This document shows positions 32,977 through 42,846 of a DNA stretch of 64,000 bases, piece after piece. Position 1 is the stretch's first letter. The number at the start of each line of letters is the position of its first letter. The stretch covers positions 33,520 to 97,519 of the forward strand of contig NZ_OLKL01000034.1 in NCBI RefSeq assembly GCF_900291015.1, read 5' to 3'. A model generated the notes under the pieces. The model worked only from the letters and a program-made list of their open reading frames with translations, was not told where the DNA came from and made no database searches. Source of the DNA: Pseudomonas persica (GTDB lineage Bacteria; Pseudomonadota; Gammaproteobacteria; Pseudomonadales; Pseudomonadaceae). The position numbers were made by a program, and so were the translations under genes.

Positions 32977-33576
32977 ATGAACCGCTGCCTGCTGCTCGCC
33001 GCCCTGCTGCTCTGTACCCCCGCCCCAGCCGCCGATGACTGGAACCTGGCCTACGACCGCGAAGGCATCCGCGTTTACCTGAGCGCCGCCGCCGACTCGC
33101 CCTACCAGCAATTCCGTGGTGTCAGCACCATGAAAGCCAGCATTCGCACGCTCATCAACCTGCAAGAGAACCTGCGGGTAGCCTGCAAGTGGCTGTACGC
33201 CTGCGCCGAGATGCGCCTGCTGGATGTGGAAGGCGAAAACACTTGGGTTTACCTGACCACCAACCTGCCGTGGCCGACGATGCCACGGGACATCGTGCTG
33301 AAGGTCACGACCGAGCGACTGGACGATGGCACGCTGCTGCGCCACCTGAGCGCCGAGCCCGGCAGGATCCCCAAGGTAAAGGGGCTGATCCGTGTGCAAC
33401 ACCTCAGCGGCGAGTGGCGTATGAGACCACTGGGTGAGCGCAAGACCGAAGTGACTTACCAACTGCAGGCCGACCCTGCCGGGGATGTGCCGGGGTGGCT
33501 GGCAAACCGGTTTGTGGTGGACGCGCCGGTGGTGACGTTGCGTACCTTGCGGGCGGTAGCCGAGCGCCAGCCCTAG
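32977..33576 (+). CDS. START-domain lipid-binding protein, exported (199 aa)
   Basis: A signal peptide (MNRCLLLAALLLCTPAPA) is followed by a START/SRPBCC-type domain. It opens WNLAYDREGIRVYLSAAADS, has a central YLTTNLPWPTMPRDIVLK and ends with a long helix (DVPGWLANRFVVDAPVVTLR). Bacterial members are thought to bind hydrophobic ligands in the periplasm. No operon partner is evident. Confidence 0.82.
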   Translation: MNRCLLLAALLLCTPAPAADDWNLAYDREGIRVYLSAAADSPYQQFRGVSTMKASIRTLINLQENLRVACKWLYACAEMRLLDVEGENTWVYLTTNLPWPTMPRDIVLKVTTERLDDGTLLRHLSAEPGRIPKVKGLIRVQHLSGEWRMRPLGERKTEVTYQLQADPAGDVPGWLANRFVVDAPVVTLRTLRAVAERQP

Positions 33577-33598
33577 AGGGTATTGAAATGCCTGCACC

Positions 33599-33688
33599 GG
33601 CCTCATCGCCGGCAAGCCAGCGCCCACCTCGACTGCAGCGACCTCAAGCCTCGTGCAGTACCTGTGGGAGCTGGCTTGCCGATAGGCC
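33599..33688. repeat. REP pair (inverted)
   Basis: CATCGCCGGCAAGCCAGCGC and the inverted CTGTGGGAGCTGGCTTGCCG lie downstream of the START gene. Confidence 0.85.
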
Positions 33689-34024
33689 AGCAACTTCTTT
33701 TTTTGTAAAACCTCAACGCCCCGCGCCGTACCAATCAATCGGTACTCAAATGCAGACTATTAGTCATTGCAGACGGTCGAAGCGTGGGTATTAACACAGA
33801 TGAAGAACAGTTCCCGATGCAACTTCGCAACGGGCTTACTTATTCAATTGAAACGCACCAAAGTGGCGCGCCCGATACAGTCCCGCGAAAGCCGTTTCAT
33901 TCTGCCAGCGGCCCGGGTCAAGCGGAACACTACAGAATGCACACCACCAAAGGGATTTTGTGCAGTGTGAAAAGCCTGGGTGACAGTTTGCGCAATGCAC
34001 CTGCCAGAAGGCTTGAGCCAGCGG
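33689..34024. other. Gene-free interval before the Lrp/AsnC gene
   Basis: About 335 bases of lower GC. Open frames cross it (for example from a GTG at 33784) but they lack ribosome binding sites, overlap the 3' end of the Lrp/AsnC gene and have no recognisable protein sequence. Nothing regulatory was identified with confidence. Confidence 0.4.
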
Positions 34025-34447
34025 TCACATCTTGTAGGTCGAGAGCAGGATACTGGTCTCGGTATTTTCGATGTGCGGTATCGAGCGGATGGCGTTCAAC
34101 GCCCGGTCGAAGGCCTCCAGGGTGTCTGTACGCAGCTCTGCCATCAGGTCCCAGCGGCCATTGGTGGTATGGATGGCCACCACGTTGGGATGCCCGCGCA
34201 GCGCGTGCTTGACCTCTGCGGCGTGGTGGCCGCTGATGCCGATGCTGGTGATTGCCCGCACGCCCTGCTCCAGCGCATCGGAGCGCAGGCGTACCGTGTA
34301 GCCGATGATCACGCCCTGCTCTTCGAGCCGGGTGATGCGGTTTTGCACGGTTGCCCTGGCCACCTTGAGCTTCTTCGCCAGGGTCAGCACGGGGGTGCGC
34401 GCATTGTCCCGCAACAGCGCAATCAGTTCCCGATCGATAATATCCAT
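34025..34447 (-). CDS. Lrp/AsnC family regulator (140 aa)
   Basis: A short Lrp/AsnC protein. The N-terminal helix-turn-helix is LIALLRDNARTPVLTLAKKLKVARATVQNRITRLEEQG, and the RAM ligand-binding domain (ITSIGISGHHAAEVKHALRG, TNGRWDLMAEL) follows. It is divergent from ornithine cyclodeaminase, 186 bases away, so arginine/ornithine-responsive control of that gene is likely. Confidence 0.9.
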   Translation of the reverse strand: MDIIDRELIALLRDNARTPVLTLAKKLKVARATVQNRITRLEEQGVIIGYTVRLRSDALEQGVRAITSIGISGHHAAEVKHALRGHPNVVAIHTTNGRWDLMAELRTDTLEAFDRALNAIRSIPHIENTETSILLSTYKM

Positions 34448-34633
34448 GGATGCCTGCCAAATAATCAGATTGCTATCTTGGGGTGGCAGATTGTCTAGAA
34501 AGCTGATGAAACTGGCAACCTGCTCCCTTCATCTTGACGCAACCTTTCATCAAAATGCTCACGCCACTTCAACAATCTTAAGCGTTTATCCTGCAAAGAA
34601 TGGAGTGAGAGCGCAATAATCAGGTGCAAGAGC

Positions 34634-35686
34634 ATGACGTATTTCATTGATGTTCCAACCATGTCGGACTTGGTACATGACATTGGCGTAGCGCCGTTCA
34701 TTGGCGAACTGGCTGCCGCGCTTCGCGAAGACTTCAAACGCTGGCAGGCGTTTGATAAGTCCGCGCGTGTTGCCAGCCATTCGGAAGTCGGCGTGATCGA
34801 ACTGATGCCGGTCGCCGACAACAGCCGCTACGCCTTCAAATACGTCAACGGCCACCCGGCCAACACCGCCCGCAACCTGCATACGGTGATGGCCTTCGGC
34901 GTGCTGGCCGATGTCGACACCGGCTACCCGGTGCTGCTGTCCGAACTGACCATCGCCACCGCGCTGCGCACTGCGGCCACCTCGCTGATGGCAGCCCAGG
35001 CGCTGGCCCGGCCGAACTCGCGCAGGATGGCGCTGATCGGCAACGGCGCGCAAAGCGAATTCCAGGCACTGGCCTTCCACAAGCACCTGGGCATCGAAGA
35101 AATCGTCGCCTACGACACCGACCCGCTCGCCACCGCCAAGCTGATCGCCAACCTCAAGGAATACAGCGGCCTCACCATCCGCCGCGCCGGCTCGGTGGCA
35201 GAAGCGGTGAAAGGCGTGGACATCATCACCACGGTGACCGCCGACAAGACCTACGCCACCATCATCACTCCCGACATGCTCGAACCCGGCATGCACCTGA
35301 ATGCCGTGGGTGGCGACTGCCCGGGCAAGACCGAGCTGCATGCCGATGTGCTGAGCAACGCCCGGGTGTTCGTCGAGTACGAGCCGCAGACCCGCATCGA
35401 AGGTGACATCCAGCAGTTGCCGGCGGACTTCCCGGTGGTCGACCTGTGGCGCGTGCTGCGCGGCGAAACCGAGGGCCGCCAGAGCGACGGCCAGGTCACC
35501 GTGTTCGACTCGGTGGGCTTCGCCCTGGAAGATTACACCGTACTACGGTACGTACTACAGCAAGCCGAAAAACGTGGCATGGGTAGCAAGATCGACCTGG
35601 TGCCATGGGTGGAAAACGACCCGAAAGATCTGTTCAGCCATACCCGCGGCCGCGCTGCCAAGAACCGCATCCGACGCGTTGCCTAA
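34634..35686 (+). CDS. ocd: Ornithine cyclodeaminase (350 aa)
   Basis: An NAD-dependent ornithine cyclodeaminase/mu-crystallin family enzyme that converts L-ornithine to L-proline and ammonia. The substrate domain contains FKYVNGHPANTARNL and PVLLSELTIATALRTAATS. The Rossmann segment reads RRMALIGNGAQSEFQALAF. GMHLNAVGGDCPGKTEL is typical. The length of 350 aa is the usual size. It is probably controlled by the divergent Lrp/AsnC protein and belongs to arginine/ornithine catabolism together with the decayed gene downstream. Confidence 0.93.
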   Translation: MTYFIDVPTMSDLVHDIGVAPFIGELAAALREDFKRWQAFDKSARVASHSEVGVIELMPVADNSRYAFKYVNGHPANTARNLHTVMAFGVLADVDTGYPVLLSELTIATALRTAATSLMAAQALARPNSRRMALIGNGAQSEFQALAFHKHLGIEEIVAYDTDPLATAKLIANLKEYSGLTIRRAGSVAEAVKGVDIITTVTADKTYATIITPDMLEPGMHLNAVGGDCPGKTELHADVLSNARVFVEYEPQTRIEGDIQQLPADFPVVDLWRVLRGETEGRQSDGQVTVFDSVGFALEDYTVLRYVLQQAEKRGMGSKIDLVPWVENDPKDLFSHTRGRAAKNRIRRVA

Positions 35687-35702
35687 CCCTGCTCCCAACC
35701 TG

Positions 35703-35909
35703 GTATTTTCACGTGGCATTTGCAACGCGTTCTATGTGATCGACCTGAGCAACCATCAGATCAGCCAGTTCGCTGGCAATGCCATCGAGTTGTCCGAGCG
35801 TGACGGGCGCTCGGCGCGGCTGGTGCCACTGGACGTACCGACCATCGAGATCGCGGCTGGCTCGGTGCGCTGCATGATTGCGGGGATTCACCTGTCACCC
35901 GGAAGCTAG
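35703..35909 (+). pseudogene. C-terminal remnant of an arginine deiminase-superfamily (CtlX-like) enzyme
   Basis: The frame just after ocd reads FYVIDLSNHQISQFAGNAIE and then PTIEIAAGSVRCMIAGIHLSPG. FAGNxxEL and GGSVRCMxAxIHL are C-terminal signatures of the amidinotransferase/deiminase fold (CtlX, DDAH-like), including the catalytic Cys. The segment between them is shortened, no start codon or ribosome binding site is present, and the N-terminal 200 or more residues are missing. It is therefore a deletion remnant of an arginine/citrulline-type hydrolase once paired with ocd. Confidence 0.75.
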
Positions 35910-35940
35910 CGTGATGCCGCCATTTTGGGGCTGCTGCGCA

Positions 35941-36117
35941 GTCCTTCGCAGGCAAGCCAGCTCCCACAGGGACCGCGTATTTCTCCCGGGCGCGCGGTAC
36001 CTGTGGGAGATTGCCCAGCCCTTTGGACTGCGCTGACGGGCAGAGAACTGAGTTCGCAAGCGGTACGCGTACCCTGTGGGAGCTGGCTTGCCTGCGATGG
36101 GCCGCAAAGCGGCCCCA
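35941..36117. repeat. REP pair with extended hairpin
   Basis: GCAGGCAAGCCAGCTCCCAC and the inverted CTGTGGGAGCTGGCTTGCCT are followed by GGGCCGCAAAGCGGCCC, a short perfect hairpin. The block separates the ocd remnant from a convergent LysR gene. Confidence 0.85.
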
Positions 36118-36123
36118 ACCATG

Positions 36124-37005
36124 TCAGATCCCGCCACCCGCAAGCAATTGCGTCATCACCTCGGCCAGCGCTTTGACCATCACGTCCGCCGTCGGCCGGT
36201 GGACGATGACGATTTCATAGCTGTCGACCTCCGGTAGCCCCTGTTCTGCCCCCAGCACCCGGTGCTCGCCAGTCGCCGCCCGTGGCGGCAGCAGGCTGAT
36301 GCCCATGCCATCGGCGACCGCGGCCTGGATACCGCTGAGGCTGGAGCTGGTGAAGCTGATGCGCCAACGCCGGCCCATGCCTTCGATGGCCGTAATCATG
36401 TCATCGCGGTACAGGCCGCGGGGCGGGAAGGTCACCAGCGGGATCGGGTCCAGTTCGAAAGCGGGCGTGCGCGCGCTGTCGATCCACTGCAGGCGTTCGG
36501 GCCAGCAGGCCACGCCTTCGCGGCTGTTGCGCCGCTGCTTGAGCAACACCAGGTCGAGCTCACCGTTGTCGTAGGCCTGGCTAAGGTCACGGCACAGACC
36601 GCTGGTCACTTCCAGCTTCACTTGCGGGTGCAGCCGGCTGAACGCCGACAGCGCATTGGTGGTACGCCCGCCCACGAAGTCCTCGGGCACGCCAAGGCGC
36701 ACGGTCACGCCAACCATCGCCCCGGCCAAGGCTTCGAGCATCTGGTCGTTGAGGGCCAGCATGTGCCGGGCATAGCCGAGCAGGGTCTGCCCGGCATCGG
36801 TCGGCAGCACATCGCGATTGCCACGCACCAGCAGGCGGTGGCCAACCATATCCTCAAGGCGGCGCACCTTCTGGCTGATGGTCGATTGAGTGGAATGCAG
36901 GCGGGCTGCAGCCGTGGTGAAGCTGCCGCAATCGGCCACCACGACAATGGCGCGCAGCAGGTCAAGGTCGAACAGGGCCCTATTCGATTTCGCGCTGATG
37001 GACAT
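36124..37005 (-). CDS. LysR family regulator (293 aa)
   Basis: The helix-turn-helix FDLDLLRAIVVVADCGSFTTAAARLHSTQSTISQKVRRLE lies at the N-terminus and the effector domain follows, with a GLCRDLSQAYDNGELDLVLLKQ strand typical of this class. The ATG at 37005 is used because the longer frame starts with TTG. The gene lies 69 bases downstream of ggt on the same strand, so it may be in the same transcript. The effector is unknown. Confidence 0.88.
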   Translation of the reverse strand: MSISAKSNRALFDLDLLRAIVVVADCGSFTTAAARLHSTQSTISQKVRRLEDMVGHRLLVRGNRDVLPTDAGQTLLGYARHMLALNDQMLEALAGAMVGVTVRLGVPEDFVGGRTTNALSAFSRLHPQVKLEVTSGLCRDLSQAYDNGELDLVLLKQRRNSREGVACWPERLQWIDSARTPAFELDPIPLVTFPPRGLYRDDMITAIEGMGRRWRISFTSSSLSGIQAAVADGMGISLLPPRAATGEHRVLGAEQGLPEVDSYEIVIVHRPTADVMVKALAEVMTQLLAGGGI

Positions 37006-37074
37006 CTTGGTATTCAACTTCTAAATGACAAGACTGACTTCTAACACGCCACCTGCTGCACCGCAATGCGCCGG

Positions 37075-38865
37075 CTAGTCGCCAAGTGCCACGCCTTCGC
37101 GCCGAGGGTCGGCACCGCCCGACCAACCCTCGCCACTGCGCTGGATGATCTGCATGCCACTGGTCATGGTCATCGGCGTCACCTCATGCCCCCAGGCCGC
37201 CAACTGCCGGATCAGCGCCGGGCTGGCCAACCCCGCCTCTACTTCGGTGCCGGCATTGCGGCTGCCGAAGTTGGGCAGCCCGGCGGCCTGCTGCGGGTCG
37301 AGCTGCCAGTCCAGCAGGCCGATCAGTGCTTTGTTCACGTAGCCGATGATCTGCGAGCCGCCGGGCGAGCCCAGGCTGGCCACCAGTTCGCCGGAGGCTC
37401 GCGAGAACACCAGGGTCGGCGCCATGGCCGACAACGGCCGCTTGCCCGGTTGCACCCGGTTGGCCACGGCCTTGCCCTGCTCCTGGGGGATGAACGAGAA
37501 GTCGGTCAGGTGGTTGTTGAGCAAAAAGCCCTTGACCATCAGGTGCGAGCCGAACGCTGCTTCCACCGAGGTGGTCATGGCCAGGGCCTGGCCGCGATCA
37601 TCCACCGCGCTGAGGTGCGAGGTGGAAATGCGCAGTGGCGAGCGGTCAGGCGCCAGGGCCAGGTCCGCGCCCTGCGGCTGGCCCGGGCGGGCGCGCTTGA
37701 TGCTGTACGCGCCAATCTGCGCGGCGCGGCTGGCCAGGTACGCGGAGTCGGTCAGGGCCTTGAGCGGAACCGGCACGTAATCGCTGTCGGCCAGGTACTG
37801 GGCGCGGTCGGCATAAGCCAGGCGCTCGGCCTCGGCAACCAGGTGTACGGCCAGCGGCGGGACTTCCAGCCCGGCAGCGGACGAAGTACGCAGCGGCCGC
37901 ATGCCGGCAAGGTCGCGTTGTGGCGAAGTCCGCTGCAGTGCTTCGAGGATGCCCAGGGTCTGCAGCACCGCCACCCCGCCCGACGACGGCGGCGGCATGC
38001 CACAGATGCGCCAGGCCTTGTAAGGGCCGCACAGTGGCTCGCGCGCCTTGGCCTGATACTGCTGCATATCCTGCAACGACAGGTAGCCGGCATTGGCATG
38101 GCTGCGCACCTTGGCGACGATGGCGGCGGCGATCTCGCCGCTGTAGAACACCTCTGGGCCCTGCGCGGCAATTTGCTCGAAGGTTTGCGCAAGCTCGAGA
38201 TTGCGCAAGGTAGCCCCCACCGCCAGCGGTTTACCCTGCTCATCCAGAAAGTAGCGGGCCATGGCCGGTGAACGGGCAATGAACGGGTCGCCCGCCACCA
38301 GGGTGTGAAGGCGTTCGGACACCGGGAAACCGTTACGTGCCAGCGCAATGGCCGGGGCGAACAGGTCGTGCCAGGGCAGCTTGCCGTGCTGCTCATGGGC
38401 CAGCTTCAGGGCTCGTAGAACCCCCGGTACGCCCACCGAACGCCCGCCAATCTGCGCCGCCCTGAACGGCATCGGTGAACCATCGGCTTGCAGGAACAGG
38501 TTTTCCGTCACCGCCGCCGGGGCTGCCTCGCGGCCGTCGAACGCCTGCACGCGCTGGCCATCCCAGTAGAGGATGAACGCCCCGCCGCCAATGCCACTGG
38601 ATTGCGGTTCGACCAGGGTCAGCACCATCTGCATGGCGATAGCCGCGTCGATGGCGCTGCCACCGGCACGCAACATCGCCCGCCCCGCTTCGCTGGCCAG
38701 CGGGTTGGCGGCGGCGACCATGTGCCGGCTGGCATGCACCGGCTGCAGGCCACTGCGGTAGCCGGAAGCCAGTTCCGGTGGCGCGGGCAGCACCTGGTCG
38801 GCACAGGCCCAGCCACTGGCAGCTACCAGGCACAAGGCGCCCATCAGGGGTGTGGAGAATGTCAT
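37075..38865 (-). CDS. ggt: Gamma-glutamyltransferase (596 aa)
   Basis: A periplasmic Ntn-hydrolase that cleaves glutathione and other gamma-glutamyl compounds. A signal peptide (MTFSTPLMGALCLVAASGWA) is followed by the large-subunit domain (GGSAIDAAIAMQMVLTLVEP, SSGIGGGAFILYW, CGMPPPSSGG). The autocatalytic cleavage site is Thr near residue 415 (ISTSHLSAVDDRGQA), and the small subunit has RPLSAMAPTLV and GSPGGSQII. The ATG at 38865 has AGGAAGC in front, better than the one at 38883. Confidence 0.94.
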   Translation of the reverse strand: MTFSTPLMGALCLVAASGWACADQVLPAPPELASGYRSGLQPVHASRHMVAAANPLASEAGRAMLRAGGSAIDAAIAMQMVLTLVEPQSSGIGGGAFILYWDGQRVQAFDGREAAPAAVTENLFLQADGSPMPFRAAQIGGRSVGVPGVLRALKLAHEQHGKLPWHDLFAPAIALARNGFPVSERLHTLVAGDPFIARSPAMARYFLDEQGKPLAVGATLRNLELAQTFEQIAAQGPEVFYSGEIAAAIVAKVRSHANAGYLSLQDMQQYQAKAREPLCGPYKAWRICGMPPPSSGGVAVLQTLGILEALQRTSPQRDLAGMRPLRTSSAAGLEVPPLAVHLVAEAERLAYADRAQYLADSDYVPVPLKALTDSAYLASRAAQIGAYSIKRARPGQPQGADLALAPDRSPLRISTSHLSAVDDRGQALAMTTSVEAAFGSHLMVKGFLLNNHLTDFSFIPQEQGKAVANRVQPGKRPLSAMAPTLVFSRASGELVASLGSPGGSQIIGYVNKALIGLLDWQLDPQQAAGLPNFGSRNAGTEVEAGLASPALIRQLAAWGHEVTPMTMTSGMQIIQRSGEGWSGGADPRREGVALGD

Positions 38866-39048
38866 CGTTGTGCTTCCTGCCATTACCTATTCAGCAAGGC
38901 ACTGTCGGTCATGCGCAAACCTGACTGCAAGCCCTGGCGTGTTTTTTCCAGGATGCAGGCAGGGCACCGAGGAGCCTGCCCCATTGCGTTCATCGCTTGC
39001 CGGGATGCTGTGCGCATGACGTGATTGCCAGGCTTGCGCAATGGCTGG

Positions 39049-40296
<1,248 letters not shown>

Positions 40297-40408
40297 TTAG
40301 GGTTTGCCCTTGCATTTTTACTGGCAAAAACAGCCATTGAAGTGTGCTATTCCATGTATAACCTGCACTTTTACGAAAAACGTTCGGTTAACGGACAGGC
40401 CAACCCGC

Positions 40409-41287
40409 ATGAAATCCACCCTACCCGGCGTCCCTTTGTTCAAGCTGTATGGCGAAAACCAGGCCTGGCCCGGCACCGACCTGCTGCACTGCGAGTCGAT
40501 CCCGGCGCGCAGCCGCCTGCACCACTGGGAGATCAAGCCGCACCAGCATGCCGAGCTGTTCCAGTTGCTCTACGTACAGCGCGGCCGGGCCGAGGTGGAG
40601 ATCGAGGGGGTGCGCAGCGCCATCAGCGAAGCGGCGATCCAGGTGGTGCCACCGATGACCGTGCACGGCTTTCGCTTCAGCGCCGATATCCAGGGGCATG
40701 TGCTGACCTTTGGCACGGCACTGGTGGCGAACCTGGAGCAGCGCCTGGGCGCGCCGTTGCCGGTGCTGGCGAAAGCGGCGTGTTACCCGCTGGGCCAGGA
40801 CCGGGCGCGCCTGCGCAGCCTGATCGATACCCTGCAGCAGGAGTATCAGGGTAACGCCCCGGCGCGGGCGGCCCTGCTCGAGGCGCTGGTGACGGCGCTG
40901 ATGGTGTGGATCAGCCGCCGCCAGCAGCTGGGGCAGGCGCCGCGCAACCGCGATGAGCGTGACCGCCAGTTACTGGGGCAGTACCTGCGTCTGGTCGAGG
41001 CGCATTACCGTGAGCACCTGTCGGTGGAGGACTTTGCCGCACGGCTGAATATTCCCAGCTTGCAGTTGAACCAGCTGTGCCGGGCGCTGAGTGGGCAGAC
41101 TGCACTGCAGGTGGTGCACCAGCGGTTGCTGCTGGAAGCGCGGCGGAGCCTGGTGTATACGCGGATGAGTATTGGACAGCTGTCGGACAGCCTGGGGTTT
41201 ACCGACCCGACGTACTTTGCCCGGTGGTTCAAGCGCCTGAGCGGACAGACGCCAAATGGCTATCGGCGGGCGGTGCAGCCTGACTGA
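40409..41287 (+). CDS. pobR: AraC/XylS family activator of pobA (292 aa)
   Basis: The N-terminal cupin-like sensor (HHWEIKPHQHAELFQLLYVQRGRAEVE split over about 35-60) is followed by an AraC double helix-turn-helix at the C-terminus (LSVEDFAARLNIPSLQLNQL and IGQLSDSLGFTDPTYFARWF). Its position divergent from pobA, with a 172-base promoter region between, matches the AraC-type PobR/PobC regulators of Pseudomonas that respond to 4-hydroxybenzoate. Confidence 0.9.
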   Translation: MKSTLPGVPLFKLYGENQAWPGTDLLHCESIPARSRLHHWEIKPHQHAELFQLLYVQRGRAEVEIEGVRSAISEAAIQVVPPMTVHGFRFSADIQGHVLTFGTALVANLEQRLGAPLPVLAKAACYPLGQDRARLRSLIDTLQQEYQGNAPARAALLEALVTALMVWISRRQQLGQAPRNRDERDRQLLGQYLRLVEAHYREHLSVEDFAARLNIPSLQLNQLCRALSGQTALQVVHQRLLLEARRSLVYTRMSIGQLSDSLGFTDPTYFARWFKRLSGQTPNGYRRAVQPD

Positions 41288-41311
41288 TGTTTGCTTGCCG
41301 GTAGACAACAA

Positions 41312-41725
41312 TCAACTAAAAGGCAGATAGCGCCCGCCAAGAAACAGCCAGTCCGCCCAGAACACCTGGTGCACCAGCACAATCCCCCAGAACACCAACT
41401 GGTACGACACCTTGCGCGTCTTGTGCCGATACAGCTGCTGCGCCAGCAGCGCCCCCGGCCAGCCACCCAGCAGCTCACTGGCATGCAGCACTTTCTCTGG
41501 CGTACGCCAAGCCTGGGTGCGCGCCTGCTGTTTATCCTGCCAATACAGCAACAGGCTGATCAGGCTCATCGCCGGGTACAGCGCCAGTGGCCACCAAGCC
41601 TGATCGACCCAGGCCATGCGCGCCGCGCCCAGGCCCGGTAGCAGGCACAGCAAGCCCAACAGCAGCAGCTTCAGGCGTACATTGCGTACGCCCTCCACCC
41701 TTTGTCCCCGTGCTGCCTCAGCCAT
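41312..41725 (-). CDS. DUF1294 family membrane protein (137 aa)
   Basis: Three to four membrane helices ([55 protein letters not shown]) flank the DUF1294 signature [32 protein letters not shown]. Some longer homologues carry an N-terminal cold-shock domain, which is absent here. The ATG lies inside the last codons of uppP (8-base overlap), so it is translated as a coupled downstream gene. The function is unknown. Confidence 0.85.
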   Translation of the reverse strand: MAEAARGQRVEGVRNVRLKLLLLGLLCLLPGLGAARMAWVDQAWWPLALYPAMSLISLLLYWQDKQQARTQAWRTPEKVLHASELLGGWPGALLAQQLYRHKTRKVSYQLVFWGIVLVHQVFWADWLFLGGRYLPFS

Positions 41726-42548
41726 TTGCCGTCGCCCAGTCAACCCAGCCGAACTGCCAGGTCGCCAGAATCAGCAGGCCAAAGGCAATGCGATACCAGG
41801 CGAACGCCGCATAGCTGTGGTTGGCAATGAACTTGAGCAGCGCGCGCACCGCGATCATGGCAAAGATGAACGAGGTCACGAAGCCAATGGCAAATACCGG
41901 CAGGTCACCGGGCTGGAACAGGTCGCGGTACTTGTAGCCCGAGTACACCGCCGCACCGACCATGGTCGGCATTGCCAGGAAGAACGAGAACTCGGTCGCT
42001 GCCTTGCGCGACAGACCGAACAGCAGGCCACCGATAATGGTCGAACCGGAGCGCGAAGTGCCCGGGATCATCGCCAGGCACTGGATGAAGCCGATCTTCA
42101 GCGCGTGGCTCCAGCGCATGTCGTCGACGTGGTCCACCTCCACACGGTGCTCACGGCGCTCGGCCCAGAGCATGATCACCCCACCGACCACCAGCGCCGC
42201 CGCCACGGTAATCGGGTTGAACAGGTAATGGTGAATCAGGTCGGCGAACAGCACGCCCAGCACCACCGCCGGCAAAAACGCCAACAGCAGGTTACCGGTG
42301 AAACGCCGCGCCGTGGGCTGGCTGGTCAGGCCAAACACTACGTCGAAGATCTTGCCGCGGAACTCCCACACCACCGCCAGGATCGCCGCCAGCTGGATGA
42401 TGATGTTGAAAGCCATGGCCCGTTCGCCGCCAAACCCGATCAGGTCGGCGACAATGATCTGGTGGCCGGTACTGGAGATCGGCAAAAACTCCGTCAACCC
42501 TTCTACCACGCCTAAGATGATTGCCTGGAAGGCAGTCCAAAAATCCAT
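41718..42548 (-). CDS. uppP: Undecaprenyl-diphosphatase (276 aa)
   Basis: An integral membrane phosphatase that recycles the lipid carrier for peptidoglycan; overexpression is linked to bacitracin resistance. Both active-site blocks are present: [16 protein letters not shown] (about 16-31) and [11 protein letters not shown] (about 162-172). About eight hydrophobic segments and 276 aa are the family norm. Confidence 0.96.
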   Translation of the reverse strand: MDFWTAFQAIILGVVEGLTEFLPISSTGHQIIVADLIGFGGERAMAFNIIIQLAAILAVVWEFRGKIFDVVFGLTSQPTARRFTGNLLLAFLPAVVLGVLFADLIHHYLFNPITVAAALVVGGVIMLWAERREHRVEVDHVDDMRWSHALKIGFIQCLAMIPGTSRSGSTIIGGLLFGLSRKAATEFSFFLAMPTMVGAAVYSGYKYRDLFQPGDLPVFAIGFVTSFIFAMIAVRALLKFIANHSYAAFAWYRIAFGLLILATWQFGWVDWATANG

Positions 42549-42846
42549 CGTTCCCCCGATGGAGCGCTGCGCGTTGCAGGCCCCTTGTTCTTGATTTGCT
42601 TGAAATTACCGCACGCGGCCCGGCTGTTTTACAGCGACTGTTGGGCGCAATGCCAGCAGAAAAGTTCACGCTGCCTAAAGGTTTCATCTTGCGCGGCCGA
42701 AATCCTAGCAGAGCGCCTTCGCGATCGCCTTGTACGACCGCTGCAGACTATCAGTCGTATAGCACTTAGCCATTAGTCGAGTAGGGCCCTGGCGCAAACC
42801 ATGCTTGGATGCACCTGAATAAAAAGAACAATGCGGGAGCTGTGGG
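42549..42846. other. Divergent promoter region of uppP and the chemoreceptor gene
   Basis: About 300 bases without a gene. The only recognised signal is a FliA-type promoter at 42676-42703. An interrupted AT-rich stretch near 42735-42780 (GACTATCAGTCG, TTAGCCATTAGTCGA) is not explained. Confidence 0.45.
42676..42703 (+). promoter_or_regulatory. Candidate FliA (sigma-28) promoter of the chemoreceptor gene
   Basis: TAAAGGTTT (from 42676) and GCCGAAAT (42696-42703) resemble the sigma-28 consensus TAAA-N15-GCCGATAA, with a 16-base spacer. Chemoreceptor genes are often FliA-dependent. The leader would be about 140 bases, which is long. Confidence 0.45.

Noticed and set aside
33784..34212. Rightward open frame overlapping the Lrp/AsnC gene
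   Set aside because: It starts with GTG without a ribosome binding site, becomes antisense to the regulator after 34025 and shows no conserved sequence.
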